Positions 1-8,495 are shown, numbered from the stretch's first letter. The stretch is 17,088 nucleotides of DNA from Methanobacterium sp. (GCA_028700095.1 JAQVTJ010000029.1:1-17088), one strand, 5' to 3'. Translations and numbers: made by a program. Notes: generated from the sequence alone by a model not told the origin.

Positions 1-60
1 ATTGAAATTTCACATACTCCCTTTTTTTATATATGTATTTAATATATTTTTTTTTTATAA
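1..60 (+). terminator. T-tract terminator region of an upstream gene
   Basis: The left edge holds long T runs (about 17-24 and 49-57) in an AT-rich stretch. Archaeal RNA polymerase stops at such U-tracts without needing a hairpin, so this probably ends a plus-strand gene lying left of the window. A 33-codon open frame follows at 61-162, but it has no ribosome site and a stop immediately upstream, so I do not call it a gene. Confidence 0.3.
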
Positions 61-170
61 ATGAGTTTAAAGACTTTTAATTCAAGTAGTGTATTTGATA
101 GAAATAATGAACAATCAATCATATTAAAATTTAATGAAATAATAAAAAAATTAAATTATTAAATACTACA

Positions 171-209
171 TTATATTAATACTCTAATAATAAATTTAAT
201 TTTAGGTGA
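171..209 (+). promoter_or_regulatory. Promoter and ribosome site of the first gene
   Basis: A TATA-like TTATATTAA lies at 171-179, about 40 bases before the ATG at 215. AGGTGA at 204-209 matches the archaeal anti-Shine-Dalgarno sequence with a spacing of five bases. A possible GTG start at 206 sits inside this ribosome site, so it is rejected in favour of ATG 215. Confidence 0.45.
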
Positions 210-214
210 AAAAT

Positions 215-908
215 ATGAGATGGGCATTGGTTATAATTGTTACTATAGCATTATTGGTAGGTTATTCCTATATTACTATAGCAAACGGTCTTATAGCACC
301 CTTGGGAAGGGATGGTTTTGTAAAATTCTTAAATCTTGATATGTACCCAGGACATCCTCATTCAAAACTTTTGGCCAAATATGCAGATGAAAGAGGTTCT
401 AAAACAGCTTTAGTTGTTCATTTTGGTGGAAGTTCTAATTATCGTAGTTACCAAGAAAGGTGATGTTTATATAATAGAACTTGCTTTTATTGATACTCAA
501 GGAACAGGTGCTGCTGGACAAACTGATTATATGGATTCTTTAAAAGTTGCAATATTCGGTGTACCTGATGGTAGATATAAATTTAAATCTGATGGACTAA
601 TATTTAACACCTATGAACAAGCAATGAACCATGTATATACACTTGCAAAAGCACATAGACAAACAGGATCCATACCCATGGCATGGCATGGAACTGCAAG
701 AAGCGGAAATCCAATGTTTGTACAAGGATGCGGATTCCCATTATATTTCAATATATTAGAGAAAAACTATGGAACAATACCTGCATATGTTTATACAATA
801 CTAGGTATGTTTTTCCCATATTTCAACAATCCAACTGCATTTTATGAAATACAACATGCAACAGAACTACAAAACCTCTACACAGAAGGAGATCTAAACT
901 ACGATTAA
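215..908 (+). CDS. Membrane-anchored protein of unknown function, one frameshift
   Basis: I do not recognise this family. The protein starts at ATG 215, set by AGGTGA at 204-209. One hydrophobic segment at about residues 3-28 (WALVIIVTIALLVGYSYITI) acts as a signal anchor or uncleaved signal peptide, so the rest is probably outside the membrane. The first frame ends with TGA at 461-463. The same protein continues in the next frame from about 450 to the TAA at 906-908, giving roughly 230 residues. Removing one base near 454-459, or adding two, joins HFGGSSNYRSYQ to KKGDVYIIELAFIDTQG. The C-terminal part is rich in aromatic residues (MAWHGTARSGNPMFVQGCGF, FYEIQHATELQNLY) and has a second hydrophobic stretch around TIPAYVYTILGMFFPYF. 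It stands alone, with a promoter upstream and a T-tract downstream. The lesion may be a sequence error. Confidence 0.55.
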
Positions 909-963
909 ATATAAAACACTACTTAAAAAAAAAGCTAGATAAGAAATAATTTAATTAAAAACA

Positions 964-980
964 TTTTTTTTCTCTTTTTC
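964..980 (+). terminator. T-tract terminator after the first gene
   Basis: T8 followed by TCTC and T5 lies 56 bases after the TAA at 908. This is a typical archaeal U-rich termination signal, and no hairpin is visible. Confidence 0.45.
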
Positions 981-1354
981 TTTATTATATATTAAATAAA
1001 TTTAATTTACATATAAAAATATATATTATTATATTATTTAATTTCCACTAATTTTTTAAAGAAATCCTAATATATACTTGGTGTTTTATATTTTTAACGT
1101 GAAATTTTAAAAAAATTATGTGTACCGTTTAAACCCTAAAAAACTATTATTAAGGTAAAATATTTAAGATATTTTTATAAATAAAGTTCTCTCTTTTTTT
1201 TATAATATTAGTTAATTCCACCCCATTTTTTTTTAATGTATATTAAAAAGAGAAAAATATATCCAATATTAATACTAAATATAAATTATTATAAGATCAA
1301 TTTAAGGTTAATATCATTCCTTGCGGATTAAAGAATTTAATAATATTTTTTTTT

Positions 1355-1397
1355 ACTATAAATTTCATGTTTGGGTAAAATAGGTTAATTTGGAGGG
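1355..1397 (+). promoter_or_regulatory. TATA box and ribosome site of the ferredoxin-like gene
   Basis: ACTATAAATT at 1355-1364 lies about 45 bases before ATG 1404, which predicts a transcript start near 1384. TTTGGAGGGA at 1388-1397 is a strong Shine-Dalgarno site six bases before the ATG and fixes the start. Confidence 0.45.
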
Positions 1398-1403
1398 AAT
1401 TAT

Positions 1404-2219
1404 ATGAAAAGAGATATTATAAAGATTGATGAAGAGAAATGTATTGGATGTGGAGATTGTATTCCAGGCTTTCCTGAGGGTGCTTTACAAATTATTGATA
1501 AAAAAGCAAAACTTGTAAGTGATCTATTTTGTGATGGTCTAGGTGCATGTATTGGAACTTGTCCACAAGATGCCATAGAAATCATTCAAAGAGAAGCTGA
1601 ACCATATGATGAAAATAATATAATGGAAAATATTATTAAAGAAGGACCTAATGTAATTAAAGCTCATTTAAAACATCTTAATGAACATAATCAAATAGAT
1701 TATTTAAACCAGGCTATTAATTTTTTAAAAGATAAAAATATAGAAGTTCCAGATTATAAAAGTGAAAAAACATATAGTTGTGGTTGTCCTGGATCCCTGG
1801 AAAGAGATTTAACACATATTTCCACACAAGATGATAAAAATATTGATCTAGCAGGAGAACTTCGAAATTGGCCTGTACAACTCCAACTTTTAAATCCTAA
1901 TGCTCCGTATTTAAAGAATTCCCATCTATTAATTGCAGCAGACTGCGCACCTTTTGCCTATGCTAATTTTCATAAGAAATTTTTAAAAGATAAAATTCTT
2001 ATTATTCTATGCCCAAAACTAGATGAAAAAATTGAACAATATGTTGATAAATTAGCAGAAATTTTCAGTAAACAAAATATAAAATCCATATCCATTGTAC
2101 ATATGGAAGTACCATGCTGTTCTGGTATTGAAGTAATAGTACAAAAAGCACTTAAAAAAGCTCAGAAAAATATAATAATTAAAGACTATACAATTTCAAT
2201 AAATGGTGAGATCATATAA
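1404..2219 (+). CDS. Ferredoxin-like 4Fe-4S dicluster protein with C-terminal cysteine domain
   Basis: This 271-residue soluble protein probably carries electrons between redox partners in the cytoplasm. Its N-terminus holds a 2[4Fe-4S] ferredoxin fold: C13, C16 and C19, then the second motif C43, C49, C53-P. The position expected to be the fourth cysteine of the first motif is F23 (GFPEGAL where GCPEGAL is usual), so one cluster may lack a ligand. The C-terminal domain (about 120-270) has conserved-looking cysteines in CGCPGS (126, 128), ADCAPF (181), CPKLD (203) and PCCSG (238, 239). Similar two-part proteins occur in anaerobic bacteria and methanogens, but I know of no assigned reaction. 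The start is fixed by TTTGGAGGGA. The gene stands alone, convergent with the ABC gene. The frame is intact throughout, and the C-to-F change (TGT to TTT would suffice) is the only anomaly. Confidence 0.85.
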   Translation: MKRDIIKIDEEKCIGCGDCIPGFPEGALQIIDKKAKLVSDLFCDGLGACIGTCPQDAIEIIQREAEPYDENNIMENIIKEGPNVIKAHLKHLNEHNQIDYLNQAINFLKDKNIEVPDYKSEKTYSCGCPGSLERDLTHISTQDDKNIDLAGELRNWPVQLQLLNPNAPYLKNSHLLIAADCAPFAYANFHKKFLKDKILIILCPKLDEKIEQYVDKLAEIFSKQNIKSISIVHMEVPCCSGIEVIVQKALKKAQKNIIIKDYTISINGEII

Positions 2220-2288
2220 AAAATTAGTAATAAATAGGGCTTAGAATTATATATAATTTCCTCCAATTTAATTAAAAATTTAATACAA

Positions 2289-2309
2289 TTTTTTTTTATT
2301 TTTTATTTG
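2289..2309 (+). terminator. T-tract terminator after the ferredoxin-like gene
   Basis: T10 at 2289-2298, then ATT and T5, lies 70 bases after the stop at 2219. It separates this gene from the convergent ABC transporter ending at 2378. Confidence 0.5.
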
Positions 2310-2377
2310 TGTAAAAGTGAGATTTCGAAATAAGAGATTTTTGATGATTTTTCTTTGGGGATTTTAATTTAATAGTT

Positions 2378-4004
2378 TCAGTGTTGTTGTTCTATGTATA
2401 TTACATTGCTATTAAAATCAATTTCATTATTGTTATGTGTAACTAGTATAATGGTTTTATCTGTTTTAAGTTCGTTAATTACCTGTTTTATTGATTCTCT
2501 TGAATCTTTATCTATGGATTTTGTTACTTCATCCATATGATTGGGGAATTTTTTAACACAGCCCTTGCAAGTGCTATTTTCTGTTTTTCACCACTTGAAA
2601 GCATTAATCCTTCTTCTCCTACTTCTGTATTATATTTATTTGGTGTGCTTTCAATAAATTCATGTATATTAACCAGTTTGCAGCATGTATTATATCTTCT
2701 TTCTTGGCATTTAAAGTACCAATTTTAATATTTTCATATATAGAACCATCAAAAAGATAGGGATCTGAAAATATCATTGAAATATTTTTTATTAATTCCT
2801 CTCTTTTAACTTCTACAATATTTTGTCCATCTATTTTAATACTACCTTTTTCTACAGGATAAAGTAAACATAATAATTTAAGCATGGTACTTTTTCCTGA
2901 ACCATTATCTCCTACAATATAATTTAAACCCTTTTTAAATGTTGCATTAACCCCTTTTAGAATAGGACGGTTATCATATGAAAACCAAACATTTTCAAAT
3001 ATTATTTCTCCACTTGTAATAGTTATATTTCTACCTACATTTTTTTCAGGTTCCATATCCATAACTTCTTTAATCCTATCAAACGCAGGTAATGAACTTT
3101 TATAAGTAGTCCATATACGGGATAATTGAGATATAGGTGAGAAGAATATAGAAGTATATGACATAAATGCTGTGAATGTTCCAAGACTTAATGACCCGTC
3201 TAATACCTTATAACCACCAAAGGTTATTAATAAAACAATGGGAACCCCTAATATTAAAGATGATAATGAAGTGTTTAATGACGAAGTTTTGGTATAATTT
3301 ATTGAAATACCATAATAAACACCCATTTGTTTACTAAACCTATTTTTAGACCATTTTTCAAGGTTAAATACTTTTATAAGAGGTATTATTGAAAGATTTT
3401 CTTTTAAAAAAGAATATATAGAAGCATTACTTTCTAAAAATTTATTCTGTATACTTTCTATTCTATTCCCAAATATATGGGATAATATAAAAAATAATAC
3501 AATAGGACTCATAACAATAAGAGCTACTGATAATTAAGTGTTAACATTATCATAAAAGGAACAATAATACTTACTATGCTCATAAAATTGTGGAAGTATT
3601 CGAACAGGAATATTTATTGCAATTTGTGTATTACCCATTATACGAGTTATCATATCCCCTACTTTAATTGTTTGACTATTTTTAAGAGAAGCTAATTGAA
3701 TAATATTAAACAACTCTTCAGATACATCCTTTAACAATAATAAAGTTAATTTACCAGCTATATAACTATTAAAATAGCTTGAAGTGGCTGATATAATATA
3801 CATACCAATTATTCCAATAATAATATAAAAGAATAGATCCATCATCTTACCAATAAATACCTGATCAACTAAGGCCCGTATAAGTAAAGGACTGGTAAAT
3901 GAAAAGAGTAATGTTGAAAAACCTAAAACAAATATAAGGATTAGAGATATAATATATGGTTTCATAAATCTTTTAAAGAAAATTTTAAAACTATCTTTGA
4001 ACAT
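2378..4004 (-). pseudogene. ABC exporter half-transporter (membrane domain plus ATPase), four frameshifts
   Basis: Read through four one-base indels, this is a 542-residue ABC exporter half-molecule that would dimerise in the membrane; the substrate is unknown. Residues 1 to about 310 are the six-helix membrane domain. The ATPase domain follows with Walker A GDNGSGKST (near residue 365), signature SSGEKQKIALARA, Walker B IIMDEVTKSID and the switch histidine in VTHNN. The lesions, in plus coordinates, are an extra base in A4 at 3584-3587, a missing base near 3526, a missing base in T3 at 2677-2679, and a missing base near 2536. The first two compensate each other and restore FMSIVSIIVPFMIMLTLNYQ and then LALIVMSPIV. 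The net correction makes the length exactly 543 codons. As written, the product stops after residue 156, before the ATPase. It lies 140 bp downstream of the aldo/keto reductase on the same strand, but a T-tract separates them. This is either a recent pseudogene or consensus error. Confidence 0.85.
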
Positions 4005-4112
4005 AATTCTAACATTGTAAAAAAGATAAGTTAAACTTTTTTATTATCTATATTTTATTTTATATAGAATTTACAAACATTTCTTATTCAGGTTAATATT
4101 CTATCTACCTAT

Positions 4113-4136
4113 AAAAAAATCAAATCAAAAAAAAAA
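4113..4136 (-). terminator. T-tract terminator after the aldo/keto reductase
   Basis: On the minus strand, a T10 run and then a T7 run lie just after the stop codon at 4145 (seen as two A runs on the plus strand). This should end the reductase transcript before the ABC gene at 4004. Confidence 0.5.
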
Positions 4137-4144
4137 TGTATTTA

Positions 4145-5281
4145 TTATTTCTCAAATTTTTGTACTGTTTCTTTAAGATATTTTATTATTGGAATATTTT
4201 GTGGGCATTTATCTTCACATTCACCGCATTCATTACAAAATGATGCACTCATCTTTTTGGCTTTGAGAAATGTATAATTCCCTATAGGTTTTTTCATATT
4301 ATTATAGATATAAATATCATTTAACAGATTCAGATTTAATGGAATATCCACCCCTCTTTTACAGGGTACACAATAATTACAGGCTGTACACCTAACATGG
4401 ATCTTTTCGGTGTAAATTTCTTTTACTTCATTGTAAAGATCCAATTCATCATCTGTAAGACTGTGTATATGGCCTTGATCTGCTATTTTAATATTTTCTC
4501 TGACTTGTTCTATTGTTGTCATACCACTTAAAACCACATCTACTTCAGGTTGGTTCCAAAGGAAACGAAAAGCCCATTCTGCAGGACTTCTATTAACTTC
4601 TGCATTATCCCATATTTCCTTTACCTCAACTGGAATATTTGTTGTTAAACAACCCCCTCTTAGTGGTTCCATTATAATTGTTCCCAAATTTTTAGATGCT
4701 AAATATTCAAGACCAGCTTTACCTGCCTGGAATTGCTGGTCCATATAGTTATTTTGGATCTGAGAAAAGCTCCAGTTATAAGAATCAACAACTTCCCTAA
4801 AAAAATCATATTCATCATGGAATGAAAAGCCTGCATATCCAATTTTAACATCTGCAATTGCAGAGTCCAGAAATTCGAACACATCCATATCAGTTAATGT
4901 ATTCCAGAAATTCCTGTGAACACCGTGCAGAAGATAAAAATCTATTCTATCAGTTTGAAGTTTTTCAAGTTGTTTATCCAGATAAAAATTTAGATCTTCC
5001 TTTTTACGGACTAACCAGCATGGAAGTTTAGTTGATAAATATACATTATCTCTATATCCATTTTGCAGAGCATTTCCAACCAATATTTCACTCATACCTC
5101 CATGGTAAGGGAAGGCTGTGTCAATATAATTTACTCCTTCATCTATTGCATAGTGTATCATTTGAGTTGCAAGTTTTGTGTTTATATTTTCAGGGGTTCC
5201 ATCTAATATAGGTAGTCTCATACATCCAAATCCAAGTATTGAAACTTTTTCACCTGTTTTTCCAAGAGTTCTGTATAACAA
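4145..5281 (-). CDS. Aldo/keto reductase with C-terminal 4Fe-4S ferredoxin domain
   Basis: This 378-residue oxidoreductase has an aldo/keto reductase barrel at residues 1 to about 290 with the full catalytic tetrad D54, Y59, K85, H119. A ferredoxin-type tail follows, with C298, C301, C304, C307 and then C349, C352, C355, C359-P. In this family the barrel normally reduces carbonyls with NADPH, and the tail suggests electron exchange with an Fe-S partner. The substrate cannot be told from sequence. The frame is intact. The start is an uncommon TTG at 5281, supported by AGGAGG ten bases upstream and by the family's usual N-terminus (LYRTLGKTGEKVSILGFG). No nearby ATG fits. Promoter and inverted repeat sit directly upstream, so the gene may be repressed or induced by a DNA-binding regulator. 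It is divergent from the glycosyltransferase. Confidence 0.9.
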   Translation of the reverse strand: MLYRTLGKTGEKVSILGFGCMRLPILDGTPENINTKLATQMIHYAIDEGVNYIDTAFPYHGGMSEILVGNALQNGYRDNVYLSTKLPCWLVRKKEDLNFYLDKQLEKLQTDRIDFYLLHGVHRNFWNTLTDMDVFEFLDSAIADVKIGYAGFSFHDEYDFFREVVDSYNWSFSQIQNNYMDQQFQAGKAGLEYLASKNLGTIIMEPLRGGCLTTNIPVEVKEIWDNAEVNRSPAEWAFRFLWNQPEVDVVLSGMTTIEQVRENIKIADQGHIHSLTDDELDLYNEVKEIYTEKIHVRCTACNYCVPCKRGVDIPLNLNLLNDIYIYNNMKKPIGNYTFLKAKKMSASFCNECGECEDKCPQNIPIIKYLKETVQKFEK

Positions 5282-5308
5282 TTATAAAAATCCTCCTATA
5301 AATTGAAC

Positions 5309-5336
5309 TACCATGACTTAATAGAAATCCATGGTA
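5309..5336 (-). promoter_or_regulatory. Inverted-repeat operator candidate upstream of the aldo/keto reductase
   Basis: TACCATG (5309-5315) and CATGGTA (5330-5336) are perfect 7-base arms with 21 bases between arm centres, two turns of the helix. On the minus strand a TATA box (about 5337-5345) abuts the repeat, and the expected transcript start near 5315 falls inside it. A dimeric regulator bound here would block initiation. The ribosome site is at 5293-5298. Confidence 0.5.
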
Positions 5337-5345
5337 TATATTTTT
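5337..5345 (-). promoter_or_regulatory. TATA box of the aldo/keto reductase gene
   Basis: The minus strand reads AAATATATA here, following an A/T run and 56-64 bases before the TTG start. This predicts a 5' leader of roughly 30 bases containing the AGGAGG site. Confidence 0.4.
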
Positions 5346-5612
5346 TTTTTTAGAAATTAGATAAAAAAATATATAATTATAATATTTTCATCAATTATTT
5401 CAATCTAATATATATAAATATCACTAAATATTTGTACTGTTTTGGTTTTATATTAATAAATATTTTACAGGTTATATAATTATTTAAAGGTTTTTAAACC
5501 CTAATTTATTGCTTTAATTATTATTCAAAATAATACTTACTATTAATAAAATAGAAATATCTAAAATTAATTTTTCTAAACATTTAATATATATTATACT
5601 CATTTTGTAAAT
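5346..5612. other. Intergenic region between divergent genes
   Basis: This is AT-rich DNA with no open frame I would support. It holds TATA-like TATATATAAATA near 5408-5419, with no gene at the right distance, and TTTAAACCCTAA at 5493-5504, which also occurs at 1128-1139. The last 30 bases are the glycosyltransferase promoter. Confidence 0.4.
5583..5597 (+). promoter_or_regulatory. TATA box of the glycosyltransferase; leaderless transcript likely
   Basis: TTTAATATATATTATA lies only about 20-25 bases before ATG 5613, and there is no Shine-Dalgarno match between them. The expected transcript start falls at or beside the ATG, which suggests a leaderless mRNA, unlike most genes here. Confidence 0.4.
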
Positions 5613-7078
5613 ATGAATGGTTCAAAGGACTCGTATAAAAATTTAGTGGGTATGAGTGGAATCAGAGGTGTTTTTGGAATTCTTATTGCATTATTATATT
5701 TATTTTTAACATTTATAGCAATTAGATTACTTTGGGGATCCCTTGAATTTGTGACTATAGCATTAATCCCCTGGATGACTATTTTAGTTGATGGTGGAGA
5801 TAGAGTCATTCGATATTTTATAGAGTTTAAAAAACAGGTGAAACGTGTTAGGTATTTGAAAAAAACAGATAAATCCATAAAGACTCTAGAAGGTTTTACT
5901 TCAGTTCCAAAAAGATACAGTGACACTTTAACAGAATTTGAGGTTAATCCTTATGCTATTATAATTTCTGTATATAATTTAGAAAATCATTGGGATTATT
6001 TTAAAAAAATAATAGAACTTTGGAAAAATGAGGTTTATATTGTAGATGATAACTCTTCTGATAGTACCTGAAAACTTATTACTGCTAATGGATTCAATTT
6101 AATTAAAAACCCAGTAAGTAATCACAAACTATATTCTATTCGTTATGGAATATCAAAATTACCTCATGAGATTAAAACTGTAATGGTAATTGATCCTGAT
6201 GTGGAATTGCCAGATAGAATAACTCTTGAAAGGGTTATATTTGATTTCCAAAGAAGTGAAGCTGCAGCCTGTGGATTAGAAGTTTTACCATCCTTTGATC
6301 AAATAAAAGTATGGTTTGGGCTTGTCAAATGTTAGAATATGAAGATTCAATGTCTTTAGGTCGTATAGTTCCACATAATCATGTATTTGCATCTGGAGCT
6401 TCTGCATTTTATAAAAGAGACGTTCTCGAGGAAATGTTAAAACAAACATCTTTAAGTATGTATGCTGAAGATATGGAAATATCAATTCAAATGATTTCAT
6501 CTAAATTAAGAACCTATTTTGACTGGAGAGCAACTACAAGAACATTAATTCCTTCAACATTAAAAAAATTAACTCTCCAACGTATGTCCTGGTCATTTGG
6601 ACAGCTTAAAGTAACAACCTCTTATTTCAAAAAAGCATTTATTAAGGATGATCCTTTTTTTATTTACAATTTTTACGTTTATAATTTTATAATAATGTTA
6701 ATGCATCCTTTAAGAGTTATTTCTATAATAGCTTATTTTATTTCATTGGGAGCTATTTTATTAGGTTATTTCAATCCATATTATCTTTCTTATAAATTTA
6801 TTCCCACATTTACTCTTTTATTTATGACAATTTTCTTTGTATTATGGTCTGTTGAAAGTCTATTTTGGAGCTCTAATATACATCCAAAAATTGGAGAAGA
6901 TAAAAAATGGAATTTAACAAAATATATTGCAGCAGTAGGAGCATATGCATTTTATAGGTTCTATCTAATTTTAATACCAAATACATTGGGTTATTTAAAT
7001 TTTATTAGTTTTAAATTATTCAAAAGAATGATATTCAAGGATGCTTATCAAATTAATAAGTATATTTTCCGCTTTTAA
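5613..7078 (+). pseudogene. Processive family-2 glycosyltransferase, membrane protein; in-frame TGA and frameshift
   Basis: The restored product is about 488 residues and resembles cellulose/hyaluronan synthase-type enzymes, which move sugars from nucleotide donors onto a growing chain at the membrane. Two N-terminal helices (about 20-70) precede the GT-A domain: VDDNSSDS near 144-150, DPDVE near 195, the catalytic-base motif AEDME near 284, and QRMSW near 322 (the QxxRW-like site). C-terminal helices follow (about 345-450). Two lesions are present. A TGA at 6069-6071 follows DDNSSDST, where a tryptophan (TGG) would fit. A base is missing in the A run at 6301-6303; adding one A gives SFDQNKSMVWACQMLEYED. 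As written, only the first 152 residues are made. Methanobacteriales are not known to read TGA as an amino acid. It converges on the response regulator with 4 bp between stops. Confidence 0.85.
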
Positions 7079-7082
7079 CAAA

Positions 7083-8495
7083 TTAAATTATTCCCGATTT
7101 TTCCATCATATCTATGAACTCCTCAACAAGATATAGATCAAACTGAATTCCCGAACACTTTTTAATCTCTCTTAAAGCTTTTTCAGGACTAAAAGCCTTT
7201 TTATATGGTCTTTCATGAACCATAGCATCATAAGCATCTATAATTGATATTATTCTAGATTCAAGAGGTATTTTTTTACCTTTAAGACCAAAAGGATATC
7301 CTTTTCCATTCCACCATTCATGATGTTTAAGAATAAATTCTGCAATTGGGCTAAGTTGTGATGTAGAATTAGCAATCCTGTAACCTACTTCTGAATGGCG
7401 CTGCATTATTCTCATTTCTTCTTTTTCAAGACTAGTAGGCTTAAATAATATTTCATCAGGAATTCCAACCTTACCTATATCATGAAATTTTGCTAAAAGA
7501 CTTAAATCATGTATATGTGGTTCTGATAAAGATAATTTTCCAGCAAATCTAAGAGCTATAGTATCTAAACGGTCTAAATGTTCTGCAGTTTCATGGTCTC
7601 TTTCTTCAAGGATTTTTTTGAGTATTTTGGATATATTACTGCGAGAACTTTGACTTTTACCTAATTTTTCTCTGTACATATAGTCTTCAGCTAATTTTTG
7701 AGCTTCATTTATACCTATATCCACATCTGCTGCTGCATATCCCATAGAAACACTCCATGGAATTTTAGTTATTGATGAACTAATATGATCATTATAAGAT
7801 CCCTTTATTCGTTCATATACCTGTTTCACATCTTGTTTAGGAGTATTAGGGAGTAGAATAGCAAATTCATCCCCACCAATTATTGCAACTATATCATCAA
7901 CCCTTACATTTTCTTCCATAATTTTTGCTGCGGTTTTCAAAGCTTTATCACCAATAATATGGCCTAATGTATCATTAATTAGTTTTAAACCGTCTAAATC
8001 ACAGATTATTACTCTTACTGGATTTATTTTTTCTGATTCTAACTTTGATATTTCCTCTTCAAAATATGTTCTGTTATATAGACCAGTAAGTGAATCATGC
8101 GCCCCAATATATTTAATCTTAGAATCCATTTTGTGCTTATATAAAGCTATTTCTATGGTACTTCTTAATATTTCATCACTAAATGGTTTAATAATATAAC
8201 CAAAAGGTCCTGTGAGTTTAGCTCTTTTTACAGTTTTTTTATCTGAATGTGCAGTAAGGTAAACAATGGGAATATCAATGTATTTTTTAATTTCTCGTGC
8301 TGCTTCTATTCCATCCATATTTCCCTGTAAAATAATATCCATTAAAACTAAATCTATATCCACTTCTGAAACACTTTTAATTGCATCTTTTCCATTAGAA
8401 ACTATTTTAGAAACAATGTAACCTAGATCCTCTAGTTTGTTTTTAATATCTACTGCTATAATGGATTCATCTTCCACTACTAATATTTTTGTCAT
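7083..8495 (-). CDS. Response regulator with GGDEF and HD-GYP domains (cyclic di-GMP synthesis and breakdown)
   Basis: This 470-residue cytoplasmic signalling enzyme has three intact parts. The receiver (1-120) has D9, phosphoacceptor D53, T81 and K103. The diguanylate cyclase domain (about 125-280) has an exact GGDEF at 207-211 and an inhibitory-site RVDD at 198-201, five residues before it as in feedback-inhibited cyclases. The HD-GYP phosphodiesterase (about 290-470) has E302, H306, H338-D339, K342, H367, H391-H392, GYP 399-401 and D420. By family knowledge it would make and degrade c-di-GMP under control of a histidine kinase, none of which is in the window. No DNA-binding domain is present. 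The start is ATG 8495 with TAGGAA upstream. GGDEF proteins are rare in archaea. The receiver looks archaeal-methanogen-like while the output domains look bacterial, suggesting fusion after transfer. Both enzymatic outputs appear competent. Confidence 0.93.
   Translation of the reverse strand: MTKILVVEDESIIAVDIKNKLEDLGYIVSKIVSNGKDAIKSVSEVDIDLVLMDIILQGNMDGIEAAREIKKYIDIPIVYLTAHSDKKTVKRAKLTGPFGYIIKPFSDEILRSTIEIALYKHKMDSKIKYIGAHDSLTGLYNRTYFEEEISKLESEKINPVRVIICDLDGLKLINDTLGHIIGDKALKTAAKIMEENVRVDDIVAIIGGDEFAILLPNTPKQDVKQVYERIKGSYNDHISSSITKIPWSVSMGYAAADVDIGINEAQKLAEDYMYREKLGKSQSSRSNISKILKKILEERDHETAEHLDRLDTIALRFAGKLSLSEPHIHDLSLLAKFHDIGKVGIPDEILFKPTSLEKEEMRIMQRHSEVGYRIANSTSQLSPIAEFILKHHEWWNGKGYPFGLKGKKIPLESRIISIIDAYDAMVHERPYKKAFSPEKALREIKKCSGIQFDLYLVEEFIDMMEKSGII

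Larger units (their letters stand above)
909..1403. other. Intergenic region with T-tracts and promoter
   Basis: No gene is supported in these 495 bases. T8 at 964-971, followed by a C/T-rich stretch, can end the upstream gene. Further T runs lie near 1193-1200 and 1226-1234. A TATA-like element (taatatata) near 1069-1077 has no gene behind it. The 12-mer TTTAAACCCTAA at 1128-1139 recurs at 5493-5504. The last 60 bases hold the promoter of the ferredoxin-like gene. Confidence 0.5.

Noticed and set aside
61..162. A 33-codon open frame starting at ATG 61
   Set aside because: It has no ribosome site, a stop codon immediately upstream and no recognisable family. It could be the shifted tail of a gene outside the window, but nothing supports that.
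6069..6071. TGA read as selenocysteine or pyrrolysine-like recoding
   Set aside because: Pyrrolysine uses TAG. Selenocysteine is known among methanogens in Methanococcales and Methanopyrus rather than Methanobacteriales. No SECIS element is evident, and a glycosyltransferase has no need of selenocysteine here.
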